5,754 nt of DNA from Succinivibrionaceae bacterium UBA3769 (GTDB lineage: Bacteria > Pseudomonadota > Gammaproteobacteria > Enterobacterales > Succinivibrionaceae). Shown piece after piece: positions 1 to 5,754 of this stretch. Position numbers and translations under genes: made by a program. Each line of letters starts with the position of its first letter. Position 1 is the first letter of the stretch. The stretch is from contig DFFT01000095.1 of assembly GCA_002372325.1 (NCBI GenBank), positions 6,113-11,866 on the forward strand, in the 5' to 3' direction. Below the pieces are notes generated by a model. The model was not told the origin of the DNA. It ran no database searches and worked only from the letters and a program-made list of their open reading frames with translations.

Positions 1-59
1 CCGCCGGGAATAAGCGCCGCCGGGATCAGTAATTCTTAAGCCGCCCTGCTCCGGAGCCA

Positions 60-84
60 GGTTTCGGCAAATTTGCCCGAAACC
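60..84. repeat. Extragenic inverted repeat (hairpin)
   Basis: GGTTTCGG (60-67) pairs perfectly with CCGAAACC (77-84). The interior CAAATTTG (68-75) is itself self-complementary, so almost the whole 25-base segment can fold, with one bulged C at 76. It has no T-run on either side, so it does not look like an intrinsic terminator. The palindrome GCTCCGGAGC lies just before it at 48-57. It could be a REP-like extragenic palindrome or a protein-binding site. The pairing is seen; the role is unknown. Confidence 0.5.
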
Positions 85-291
85 GGGATTCCCGGGGCGG
101 GTTTTCCGGCGACCTTCCTTCTTTCATTGGCCGTTGTTTTGCGGAGGGTAATCTTACCCCCCGTCCCGGCTCAGATCCCCCTTCGAAACAAATCCTGCTC
201 CCGATGCCGCAACCCCGCATCCGCAAAGGCCTGAAGCCCTTCTCTACGGCTTATTTCACAGCCGGAAAAATCTCCTCTGCTATACTCTGAA

Positions 292-329
292 GCCGCCCCT
301 CTTACGCCGCCTCTTACGCCGCCTCAAAT
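292..329. repeat. Short 12-bp tandem repeat, about three copies
   Basis: The unit GCCGCCTCTTAC occurs exactly at 306-317. It is preceded by a copy with two extra C's (GCCGCCCCTCTTAC, 292-305) and followed by a partial copy (GCCGCCTC, 318-325, then diverging). Such short arrays arise by slippage and can vary in copy number between strains. No gene overlaps it and I see no regulatory meaning. Confidence 0.55.
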
Positions 330-366
330 CCCCGGGATGCCTGTCAAGCTCCCCTGAAGCTGGCGT

Positions 367-413
367 AAAAAACAAAAATCACCAAAACCTTGCCAAAATC
401 CCACCAAAAAAAA
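367..413 (+). promoter_or_regulatory. Phased A-tracts upstream of promoter (bent DNA / UP-like)
   Basis: A-runs start at 374, 384, 395 and 406, spacings of 10, 11 and 11 bases, and a further run lies at 367-372. A-tracts repeated once per helical turn produce intrinsic DNA curvature. They end three bases before the proposed -35 hexamer at 416, where UP elements and curvature-sensing proteins such as H-NS or IHF commonly act. The spacing is seen directly; the effect on transcription is inferred. Confidence 0.5.
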
Positions 414-415
414 CT

Positions 416-444
416 TTGCACACGATCACAAAAATAAGTAGAAT
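416..444 (+). promoter_or_regulatory. Candidate sigma70-type promoter for the 682-residue gene
   Basis: TTGCAC (416-421) and TAGAAT (439-444) are separated by exactly 17 bases. The -10 matches the consensus at five of six positions and the -35 at three of six. The expected start of transcription is near 451, giving a leader of about 135 bases before the ATG at 589. The A-tract array immediately upstream supports the call. A TTGACA hexamer at 474-479 was considered as an alternative -35, but nothing resembling a -10 lies at the right distance. Confidence 0.5.
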
Positions 445-478
445 ATGATCCATGTCATGTTTTGTTAAAAGCATTGAC

Positions 479-537
479 AATCACCTGAAGGCTAACTCAT
501 GTCTCACAATGGCATAGCGTTTTCAGGTGATTTTTTT
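479..537 (+). terminator. Intrinsic terminator or attenuator hairpin in the leader
   Basis: AATCACCTGAA (479-489) pairs perfectly over 11 bases with TTCAGGTGATT (522-532). Inside, GCTA (491-494) can pair with TAGC (515-518), leaving a loop of about 20 bases. The 3' arm runs straight into seven T's (531-537), the usual form of a Rho-independent terminator on the plus strand. It sits between the candidate promoter and the start codon at 589. It therefore either ends a short independent transcript (a possible small RNA of about 85 bases) or acts as an attenuator for the downstream gene. If it instead ends a gene from the left, that gene is not visible. Confidence 0.65.
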
Positions 538-588
538 ATAGTGCGGATTTTAGTTACCGTGTGATTTTTTAATCAGAGATACCAGAAA

Positions 589-2637
589 ATGCAGATCTGC
601 AAAGATAACAGATTTCTCCCGGAGAGCTTTTTTCAGAAATATAGGAGCACGGACAGCCTGCTTTCGGACAGCATCCAAAACTGCGGCGCCATAATGGATA
701 TCGTGAGGGAGAGTGCCCTTCCGGAACCCGAACCGATTCGGAGCGGCATCGTAAGCGCCATTTTCGGAAAGAGCGCCTCTGTTCCCGCCGTTCCCGTAAA
801 CCTGAACTGCGAGGCAACACCGGAACTCCTCCGGGAACATCCCGCGCGGGAATGGCAGGAGCTATGCCGGAAATTCCCGCAGACGAATGTTCCCCTCGCC
901 GTAAAGGAGTTCCCCTGGCTCCGGAGGGTGAACAGCCGGAGGTTCAGCATCCATGATTACCGGAACCGCTTCCGGAAGTTTCTGGAAAAAATGCACCCCT
1001 CGACCTTCATTGATCACTGGGGCCGCGAGCCCAAGGCCTACATGAACATCATGAACCGCTATCTGGACAGCCTGCTGGATCCGGATCCCGGGAAGAGAGC
1101 CAGCCTCCGGGAACTGGAAATCATGGACTCCTGGTATGTCCCCTTCGTCCGGGATCTCAAATTCATTCAGCTTAAAAGCTTTTTTCTGGAGAATACCGCG
1201 GAGTGCAACGAGTTCATTGTGCGGGAGAACCCCGATGTCTCCCCTTCGGAAAGGAAACGCCTCAAGGATAAATTCCTGTTTTATCTTATGATGCACGATC
1301 TGCCCGGCGTTGTTCCCGCTGACGGTTCCGGGGATCCTGCCGGTATTTCCGGCAAACATTCAGGTACGCATTCCGGTATTAATCACGGTAAACATCCTGA
1401 CAAGGCTGGGATGAGCCTTCTGAACAGCTACAGTCTGAGAGCGGACTGGATTATGGCCTACAATCAGCTCCTGATTTCCGAAATCGTCCATGAGCCGGGC
1501 CTGGAGGGTGTTCTGATAAACCTGATCCTGAGCAAGATCCCCGCCGCCCGGAATGCCTTTCTGCTGCTGCCCTTTCCTCTCTGGTTCTTCCTGGATGATC
1601 CCCGGCTCCTTCGGCTCTTCACCGATGACCCGACCGCCGTTATCGCCGATATGATGCCGGCTTTCCGCATCACATTCCCCATGTACCGGGAACAGACCAT
1701 TATCAATCTCCGAATGCTGATGAACGGTCAGAGTCTGACCGCCAGCTCCAGCGTCATGCAGGAATACATGGCCCTCCACGGCGTGCCCCGTTCCGGAATC
1801 ACGAATCTCATCTTTGCCTCCTTAACAGAAAAGGCCCGGCAGAATCTGATCAAGAATCGCGCGGTAAGGTTTACCGCCAGAGTAAGTTCCGAACCGGGGC
1901 AGTCAATAAGCCGGGAGCATGCTCTCACGGACAGCTTTATTGAAAATGCCACCTCTGCGGAGGCTCGCTGCTACCAGCTCATCATTCATCTCTTCGACAA
2001 GATCATCAATGACGGAAACTGCGGCGTCCGGTATCTGACAGAGAATCCGGCTGACATCAGGGCCGGAAATAACTTCCGCGCCTCCGATGCGGATCCGGCG
2101 TTAAGCTTCGAAGCCCTCCAAAAGCTCGGTCTTTGCGGCTTCCCTCTGAGCCTTCAGAGAATCAATCCCCGCTACCGCTCCAATATCGACCAGAATGCGC
2201 ACCACAACCTGCCCTATGCGGCGATGATATTTACCAGCACCATGATGGCCAAGACCGCGAGTCTGATCTGGGTGATGAAGGCGCTGACCGGAAAACATAT
2301 CACCACCCGGGATAACGAAATGGTTAAGTCCGTGGTAAACAGATCCCTGGCGGTACTGACCCGGTATCTTAACGATCCGGAATTCTGGCCCGAGCCTCAT
2401 GCCGGGAAAGCTGAGCCCCGGAAAAATAGCGGGAAAGGCGGGACTAAGGCTTCCGGGAAAGGAGCGAAGAATACGGGGAGTAAAAGCACAGGGAAGTGTG
2501 CCGGGGGAAGCTCCGGAAAGGCGGGCCGGAAAAACGCTGTAAAGGGGGCTGGTACTGCGAAGGTGGAGCAGAAATGCTCTGTAAAAACAGCTCGGAAGAA
2601 ACAGTCCGGGGAGTCCCTGAAAGTGGAAAACTCCTGA
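589..2637 (+). CDS. Uncharacterised 682-residue protein with Lys/Gly/Ser-rich tail
   Basis: I do not recognise this family. An in-frame TGA at 562-564 with no start codon before 589 makes ATG 589 the earliest possible start; a weak AGAG (575-578) lies 10 bases upstream. ATG 694 (residue 36) is an alternative. Residues 1-600 alternate charged and hydrophobic stretches and look largely helical; 105-200 is rich in Trp, Tyr, Arg and Phe. There is no signal peptide and no nucleotide-binding, protease or nuclease motif that I can identify. Hydrophobic runs at about 322-344 and 541-566 are interrupted by charges, so membrane insertion is doubtful. Two low-complexity segments stand out: a Gly/His/Ser-rich insert at about 245-272 with repeated SGK/HSG elements, and a basic tail at about 605-682 with repeated SGKG, TGK and AGRK elements, like histone-H1-type nucleic-acid-binding tails. 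Composition is GC-rich, unlike the convergent genes to the right. A long uninterrupted frame supports a real gene; the function is unknown. Confidence 0.8.
   Translation: MQICKDNRFLPESFFQKYRSTDSLLSDSIQNCGAIMDIVRESALPEPEPIRSGIVSAIFGKSASVPAVPVNLNCEATPELLREHPAREWQELCRKFPQTNVPLAVKEFPWLRRVNSRRFSIHDYRNRFRKFLEKMHPSTFIDHWGREPKAYMNIMNRYLDSLLDPDPGKRASLRELEIMDSWYVPFVRDLKFIQLKSFFLENTAECNEFIVRENPDVSPSERKRLKDKFLFYLMMHDLPGVVPADGSGDPAGISGKHSGTHSGINHGKHPDKAGMSLLNSYSLRADWIMAYNQLLISEIVHEPGLEGVLINLILSKIPAARNAFLLLPFPLWFFLDDPRLLRLFTDDPTAVIADMMPAFRITFPMYREQTIINLRMLMNGQSLTASSSVMQEYMALHGVPRSGITNLIFASLTEKARQNLIKNRAVRFTARVSSEPGQSISREHALTDSFIENATSAEARCYQLIIHLFDKIINDGNCGVRYLTENPADIRAGNNFRASDADPALSFEALQKLGLCGFPLSLQRINPRYRSNIDQNAHHNLPYAAMIFTSTMMAKTASLIWVMKALTGKHITTRDNEMVKSVVNRSLAVLTRYLNDPEFWPEPHAGKAEPRKNSGKGGTKASGKGAKNTGSKSTGKCAGGSSGKAGRKNAVKGAGTAKVEQKCSVKTARKKQSGESLKVENS
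2401..2606 (+). repeat. Degenerate repeats encoding the SGK-rich basic tail
   Basis: The 3' end of the 682-codon gene contains irregular repeats of a (T/A)(C/G)CGG(G)AAAG-type core, for example near 2427, 2452 and 2511. They encode SGK or TGK tripeptides within a tail rich in Lys, Gly, Ala and Ser. The repeats are imperfect and unevenly spaced, so this looks like an expanded low-complexity tail and not a recent exact duplication. Length variation between strains would be expected here. Confidence 0.45.
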
Positions 2638-2957
2638 GCTTCCGCAGAAGGGATCAGGATCATGAGAAAACTCTAAAGCGGTGTTGGTGTTTGATGCATG
2701 CCGTTTTGCGGGACTGAACATTGAGCGTGTTGTCGTAACAATGCTGGGGCACTGGTGTCGGGGCACGCTCTGGTGACGTGAGGGAAAACGTACTGATACC
2801 GCTCCGCATCTCAGTTATTTTTGGTGTTAAAGAGCTGGATAAAGGAAGAGGACAAAACGTTTGGGTTTTGTCCTCTCTGCGCAAACAAAGAAACTTCCGA
2901 AAAAAACGGTCAGTCCCCTTATCAGTAAAAGATACAGCTGTTTACAACAAGTACAGT
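2638..2957. other. Convergent intergenic spacer, no supported gene
   Basis: These 320 bases separate the stop of the plus-strand gene from the stop of the minus-strand GTPase. Short frames cross it (for example a GTG-start frame from 2778 running into the GTPase gene), but none has a convincing ribosome binding site or a protein-like composition. It holds the hairpin at 2847-2876. The shift from GC-rich to AT-rich sequence falls near its right end, so the spacer may contain an insertion boundary, but I see no direct repeat or att-like site. Confidence 0.6.
2847..2876. terminator. Perfect 12-bp hairpin, probable convergent terminator
   Basis: Bases 2847-2858 (AGAGGACAAAAC) pair perfectly with 2865-2876 (GTTTTGTCCTCT) across a six-base loop. 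The hairpin lies between the ends of two converging genes, where a bidirectional terminator is expected. No clean T-run follows on the plus strand, and the minus-strand continuation (TCCTTTAT) is only weakly U-rich. Termination is therefore inferred mainly from position and stem strength. An operator-like palindrome is the alternative. Confidence 0.55.
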
Positions 2958-5054
2958 TTAGAGGTTACTTACAAGGCTCTCGCCAGTTTTGAGAGTTTCT
3001 GCTAATCGATTAACATAAACATCAAGTTTTGCAGCTTTCATTTTTCTGATACCTTCTTCTTTTTTCGCTTCTTCTAACGCTTTAAGAATTGGAGCTTTGA
3101 TTTTCTGAATTTCTTCTCTATGTTTCTCAACCAATTCATATGCTCTTGATTCAAACTTTGCTTTTACTTCATCTGAAGCTGCAGCACTAATTTCAGATTT
3201 CTTTGAGTTAAGATGGTCACGAATTTTTTCATAAGCCGCCTTTTTGAAATCATCTTCAGCACTGCTAGCACTCATCATCGCAAGTATACCAGAAAGAAGA
3301 GTAGCTCCAATAGCTATTGCTACACCGACAGGGCCGCCTATCAGACCTAATAATCTTGTAGCAACGAAAGCTCCTATTCCGCTCGCTACACCACCCAAGA
3401 CACCTCCGCCAATACCAGCTTCAAAAGATGTAAACGCCTCAATTTCAGAAAGTGAAACTGAGTGGGTTGTCTGCATATCGAAATCATTTCGAATTACCAT
3501 AATTCCTTCAGAAAAACGACTGATATCAAACTCAATCTGTTCCTGAATATCTTTAAGTTCATCAGTTACTATATGCTTTAATTCGTTCTCCGTCCATTGA
3601 GACATCAAATTACTCATAGCAGAATCAACAGCTTTGCCGATAACTCTACTGGCCTTTTCTTTATCTTCATCTTTGCTCCAAAAACTGATTTCAAAGCTAG
3701 TACCGTTAATAACTGATTGTAAATCAGATAATATAAAGCCAGAAAGTTTTTCATCAAGGCTGATTTTTACATCATGTTCAATTCTAGAGATTCCTTTAAG
3801 AACAGTCTTTTCAATTCTCGCTATGATCTCATCAAGTTTATTAAATTCCTTTTCATTTTTCTTAAGTTTTTGAGCAAGTTCTTCAGCTGTTTTAGATAAG
3901 AGTGTTCTTAGGTTGGGAATTTCATCAGTAATGATGGCCTTAAGTTTATCATTTAAAACTTTAACATTTCCTAATTTAATTTTACCGCGTTCTCGATTGA
4001 TGATGTCAGCGACTTTTTTCTCAAATTCAATAAATCCTGATGAATGCAGTTTATTGTCATCATGTTCGAGTTTTCCATCGAGAGCTTCCTGAGCAGATAA
4101 GAAAAACACCCCGTCCATATTATAAGTACACTGCGGCGATACATTCCTGCGAACGTACTCCTTCACACGTTCCCTTTCCCTGTCTTTATTAAGCTGATCA
4201 AATCTGTTGACCATAAACAGCAGAGGAGTTTCAGAACTAACAACTTTAACCTGTTGCACAAAATTTTTATCTGATTCACCATAACACTGCAAGGCTGACA
4301 GCACATGAATAATCATATCAGCTTCACGTAAATAACCTAAAGTTGTATCAGTTCTGGCCTGATTTTCATTTAACCCCGGGGAATCAATTATCACCACACC
4401 CTGTTTGGACAATTCCAACGGCCAATACAACTTACAGAGTTTGTAAGGACTTTCTATTACGGAATCTTCCTGTTCTTTGTCCGACATAGGAATTACAAGG
4501 TAGTCTTCAAGTTCATTTTTAAAATCATCGATTTCATCTGGAGAAGCCCCCTTAGCCTCTATTGTTATCGGAGGAACATTAGGTTTGAACTTATTTATAT
4601 GCTTTGCAGCACTTTCACATAAATCATCAGGAATTTGCTTGATATCAGGTTTGAATTCAATTACAGCCTTCGGTTTTTCAGCATAATAGATTTCAGTGAT
4701 AACGGCTGTGCACGGGGTACTATATGCGGGTAAAACATCACATTCAAGAATGGCGTTCAATGAGGTACTTTTACCTGCTTTAAATTGACCTGCAATCATT
4801 AACTTCAGGGTTTCAGAAGAAATCTTATTTCTTAAATTCTTCAATTGATCAATAAAATTAGCGATTCCTAATTTATCTAAATTTGATTCAGAAGAATCAG
4901 GCTTGTTAGAATTTCTTCCAAGAAGCTCATCAGCAGAAGCAGGAAACTCCTTTAAATAATCATTATAAACAGCTTCTACATTATCAATATATTGAAGACA
5001 GTTACTTTTTTTCTCATTGAATTTTTTCAAACTTTCACTGATACTATCACTCAT
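2958..5054 (-). CDS. Bacterial dynamin-like GTPase (membrane-remodelling family)
   Basis: This complete 698-residue protein belongs to the large dynamin-superfamily GTPases, which hydrolyse GTP to bind, tether, fuse or reshape membranes. Seen in order: a helical N-terminus (about 1-80); a GTPase domain (about 83-355) with P-loop GQFKAGKS (89-96), a G2 threonine in STPCTAVIT (likely T116), switch DSPG (224-227) and NRFD (283-286) as G4, with an SA at 320-321 as possible G5; a long charged helical stalk (about 360-535); a glycine-rich hydrophobic hairpin (about 546-594), the usual membrane paddle; and a helical return arm rich in Lys, Glu and Ala (about 600-690). GAGGGT lies about eight bases before the ATG, and an in-frame stop at 5079-5081 limits upstream extension. 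The gene lies 169 bp after a second frame with a matching hairpin and tail, so a partnered two-protein system is likely. It is AT-rich compared with its left neighbour, suggesting horizontal acquisition. The family is certain; the physiological role (defence, vesicle release or envelope maintenance) is not. Confidence 0.93.
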   Translation of the reverse strand: MSDSISESLKKFNEKKSNCLQYIDNVEAVYNDYLKEFPASADELLGRNSNKPDSSESNLDKLGIANFIDQLKNLRNKISSETLKLMIAGQFKAGKSTSLNAILECDVLPAYSTPCTAVITEIYYAEKPKAVIEFKPDIKQIPDDLCESAAKHINKFKPNVPPITIEAKGASPDEIDDFKNELEDYLVIPMSDKEQEDSVIESPYKLCKLYWPLELSKQGVVIIDSPGLNENQARTDTTLGYLREADMIIHVLSALQCYGESDKNFVQQVKVVSSETPLLFMVNRFDQLNKDRERERVKEYVRRNVSPQCTYNMDGVFFLSAQEALDGKLEHDDNKLHSSGFIEFEKKVADIINRERGKIKLGNVKVLNDKLKAIITDEIPNLRTLLSKTAEELAQKLKKNEKEFNKLDEIIARIEKTVLKGISRIEHDVKISLDEKLSGFILSDLQSVINGTSFEISFWSKDEDKEKASRVIGKAVDSAMSNLMSQWTENELKHIVTDELKDIQEQIEFDISRFSEGIMVIRNDFDMQTTHSVSLSEIEAFTSFEAGIGGGVLGGVASGIGAFVATRLLGLIGGPVGVAIAIGATLLSGILAMMSASSAEDDFKKAAYEKIRDHLNSKKSEISAAASDEVKAKFESRAYELVEKHREEIQKIKAPILKALEEAKKEEGIRKMKAAKLDVYVNRLAETLKTGESLVSNL

Positions 5055-5060
5055 CTTTAT

Positions 5061-5067
5061 TACCCTC
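5061..5067 (-). promoter_or_regulatory. Ribosome binding site of the dynamin-like gene
   Basis: On the minus strand GAGGGTA is a good Shine-Dalgarno match about seven bases before the ATG at 5054-5052. It fixes the start of the 698-residue protein, since no other start codon lies between it and the in-frame stop at 5079-5081. Its own strong ribosome binding site means the gene does not depend on translational coupling to the upstream frame. Confidence 0.7.
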
Positions 5068-5223
5068 GTAATTAGATTTTAATATTTTAAACAAAACACA
5101 AAATTTATGGCTTATGAATTTACCCCCTTAACCACATCACAAAAAAAGTGGCTCAACGGCATGAAATACACCATCTGCATTTAAATACATAACTCTTTAT
5201 CAAAAGCTTAAAATTGAATTAGC

Positions 5224-5754
5224 TCACTCCAATTCACCAATAACTTTATTAATATTATTCTGATGAATGTTCAGCGCCATAACAATTTTATCTACACGAC
5301 TTTCAGCCACTTTAAAATTAGTTTGTATTTCTTGAATTCTAGCATTATAGGAATTGATCAGACCAATATATCGCTCTCTTTTTAGTTTTAGTGAAGACTC
5401 AAGTTTAGATGAGATATCTTTTTGATATTCCTCATACATTTCTCTGACTTTTTGAGAAAAACCAGAACTAATTTTCGCCATATACTCATCAATATTCTCT
5501 TTTGATTTAGCTTTTCTTTCCTCAAGAGACGGTCCGAACATAGCCCCTAAAACACCACCAACCAAAGCAAGAACACCAGCTGCTACCCAGCCAGCACCAG
5601 GGATCATCAAACTAACTGCAATACCTGTTGCCAAGCCACCGCCAATTTTAGCGTTCTCTTCACTTTCAAATGACTCTGACAAATTCCTGGTACCTGATGA
5701 ATAGGATATGAGCGAACCTTTATCATCATGCTGACCAAGATTTCCCATAGCCGA
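5224..5754 (-). CDS. C-terminal part of a second dynamin-like protein (partial)
   Basis: The frame ends with TGA at 5224-5226 and stays open to the window edge; two codons (Ser-Ala) precede the first visible Met at 5748. Most likely this is the last 176 residues of a longer protein whose GTPase domain lies outside. Counting from the Met at 5748, a Ser/Glu-rich stretch (about 19-33) leads into a glycine-rich hydrophobic hairpin (about 35-72, IGGGLATGIAV through LVGGVLGAMFG). A charged helical coiled-coil-like arm (about 75-174) rich in Lys, Glu and Ser follows. This order matches the C-terminal third of the downstream 698-residue GTPase, including a similar IGGG entry into the hairpin, although the sequences have diverged. 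It is AT-rich like that gene and on the same strand, 169 bp upstream, so the two probably form an operon. The alternative is a free-standing 174-residue membrane protein starting at 5748; the missing upstream sequence would decide. Confidence 0.75.
   Translation of the reverse strand, partial: SAMGNLGQHDDKGSLISYSSGTRNLSESFESEENAKIGGGLATGIAVSLMIPGAGWVAAGVLALVGGVLGAMFGPSLEERKAKSKENIDEYMAKISSGFSQKVREMYEEYQKDISSKLESSLKLKRERYIGLINSYNARIQEIQTNFKVAESRVDKIVMALNIHQNNINKVIGELE

Larger units (their letters stand above)
1..366. other. GC-rich non-coding stretch with no supported gene
   Basis: I see no credible gene here. The only long minus-strand frame (26-226) has a low-complexity Arg/Gly/Pro composition, no clear ribosome binding site and no recognisable motif, so I treat it as a by-product of high GC. 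The stretch does contain palindromic and repeated segments: a nine-base repeat at 1-9 and 17-25, a ten-base palindrome at 48-57, a hairpin at 60-84 and a 12-bp tandem repeat at 292-329. It reads as an intergenic or decayed region whose left neighbour lies outside the window. Confidence 0.6.

Noticed and set aside
26..226. 66-codon minus-strand frame in the left intergenic stretch
   Set aside because: Low-complexity Arg/Gly/Pro composition, no ribosome binding site, and it runs through the hairpin at 60-84.
283..286. Residue positions in the 698-aa protein: NRFD as a degenerate, inactive G4 motif
   Set aside because: The N and D that read the guanine base are present, and substitution of the Lys by Arg is tolerated in related GTPases. 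I see no sign that the enzyme is inactive.
292..329. CRISPR-like array
   Set aside because: The 12-bp units are directly adjacent with no spacers, number only about three and have no cas genes nearby.
474..479. Perfect TTGACA -35 hexamer
   Set aside because: No -10-like hexamer lies 15-18 bases downstream (the positions around 496-503 read like TCATGT), and the hexamer overlaps the start of the hairpin stem.
2101..2766. Long minus-strand frame of 221 codons opposite the 682-codon gene
   Set aside because: It is antisense to a longer, better supported frame in GC-rich DNA, where such shadows are common. Its Pro/Ser/Phe-rich content mirrors the Gly/Lys-rich tail coded on the other strand.
2740..2780. 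Repeated GGGGCAC (2746-2752 and 2760-2766) as an attachment site or duplication
   Set aside because: Seven bases repeated twice within 21 bp is expected by chance in GC-rich sequence, and no mobile gene adjoins it.
2778..3005. 75-codon plus-strand frame crossing the convergent spacer
   Set aside because: GTG start without a ribosome binding site. It runs through the terminator-like hairpin and into the antisense of the GTPase gene.

Overview
The window is bacterial, with compact ORFs, Shine-Dalgarno-type sites and intrinsic-terminator-like hairpins. No rRNA, tRNA or housekeeping marker fixes the taxon. My impression, from gene style alone and with low confidence, is a Gram-negative host such as a gut or rumen gammaproteobacterium. 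The window has two parts of very different composition. The left part (about 1-2880) is GC-rich: a sample line inside the first gene, 1501-1560, is 34/60 G+C. The right part (about 2958-5754) is AT-rich: 3781-3840 is 19/60 G+C. This contrast suggests that the right part is an acquired accessory module.

Layout. Bases 1-588 hold no convincing gene. They carry GC-rich palindromes and a short 12-bp tandem repeat, then an apparent regulatory region: A-tracts spaced at 10-11 bases, a sigma70-like promoter, and a leader with a strong hairpin followed by seven T's. That hairpin is either an attenuator or the terminator of a short transcript. Next comes a 682-codon plus-strand gene (589-2637) for a protein I do not recognise. 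It has a mostly helical-looking body, a Gly/His/Ser-rich insert and a long Lys/Gly/Ser C-terminal tail. The 320-bp convergent spacer (2638-2957) holds a perfect 12-bp hairpin, probably a terminator.

On the minus strand, 2958-5054 encodes a complete 698-residue bacterial dynamin-like GTPase. It has a P-loop, DSPG switch, NRFD motif, a glycine-rich membrane hairpin and helical stalk segments. Upstream of it on the same strand, 5224-5754 is the 3' end of a second reading frame with the same kind of hairpin and helical tail, and it is open at the window edge. The simplest reading is a tandem dynamin-like pair in one transcription unit, separated by 169 bp.

How they may work together (inference). 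Paired bacterial dynamin-like proteins are known to form hetero-oligomers that tether or remodel membranes, as in the Campylobacter jejuni DLP1/DLP2 pair. Related proteins have been linked to membrane repair under phage attack (Bacillus DynA) and to toxin or vesicle-associated loci (LeoABC). A defence or membrane-stress role is plausible here but not shown. The convergent 682-residue gene has its own promoter region and need not belong to the same system.
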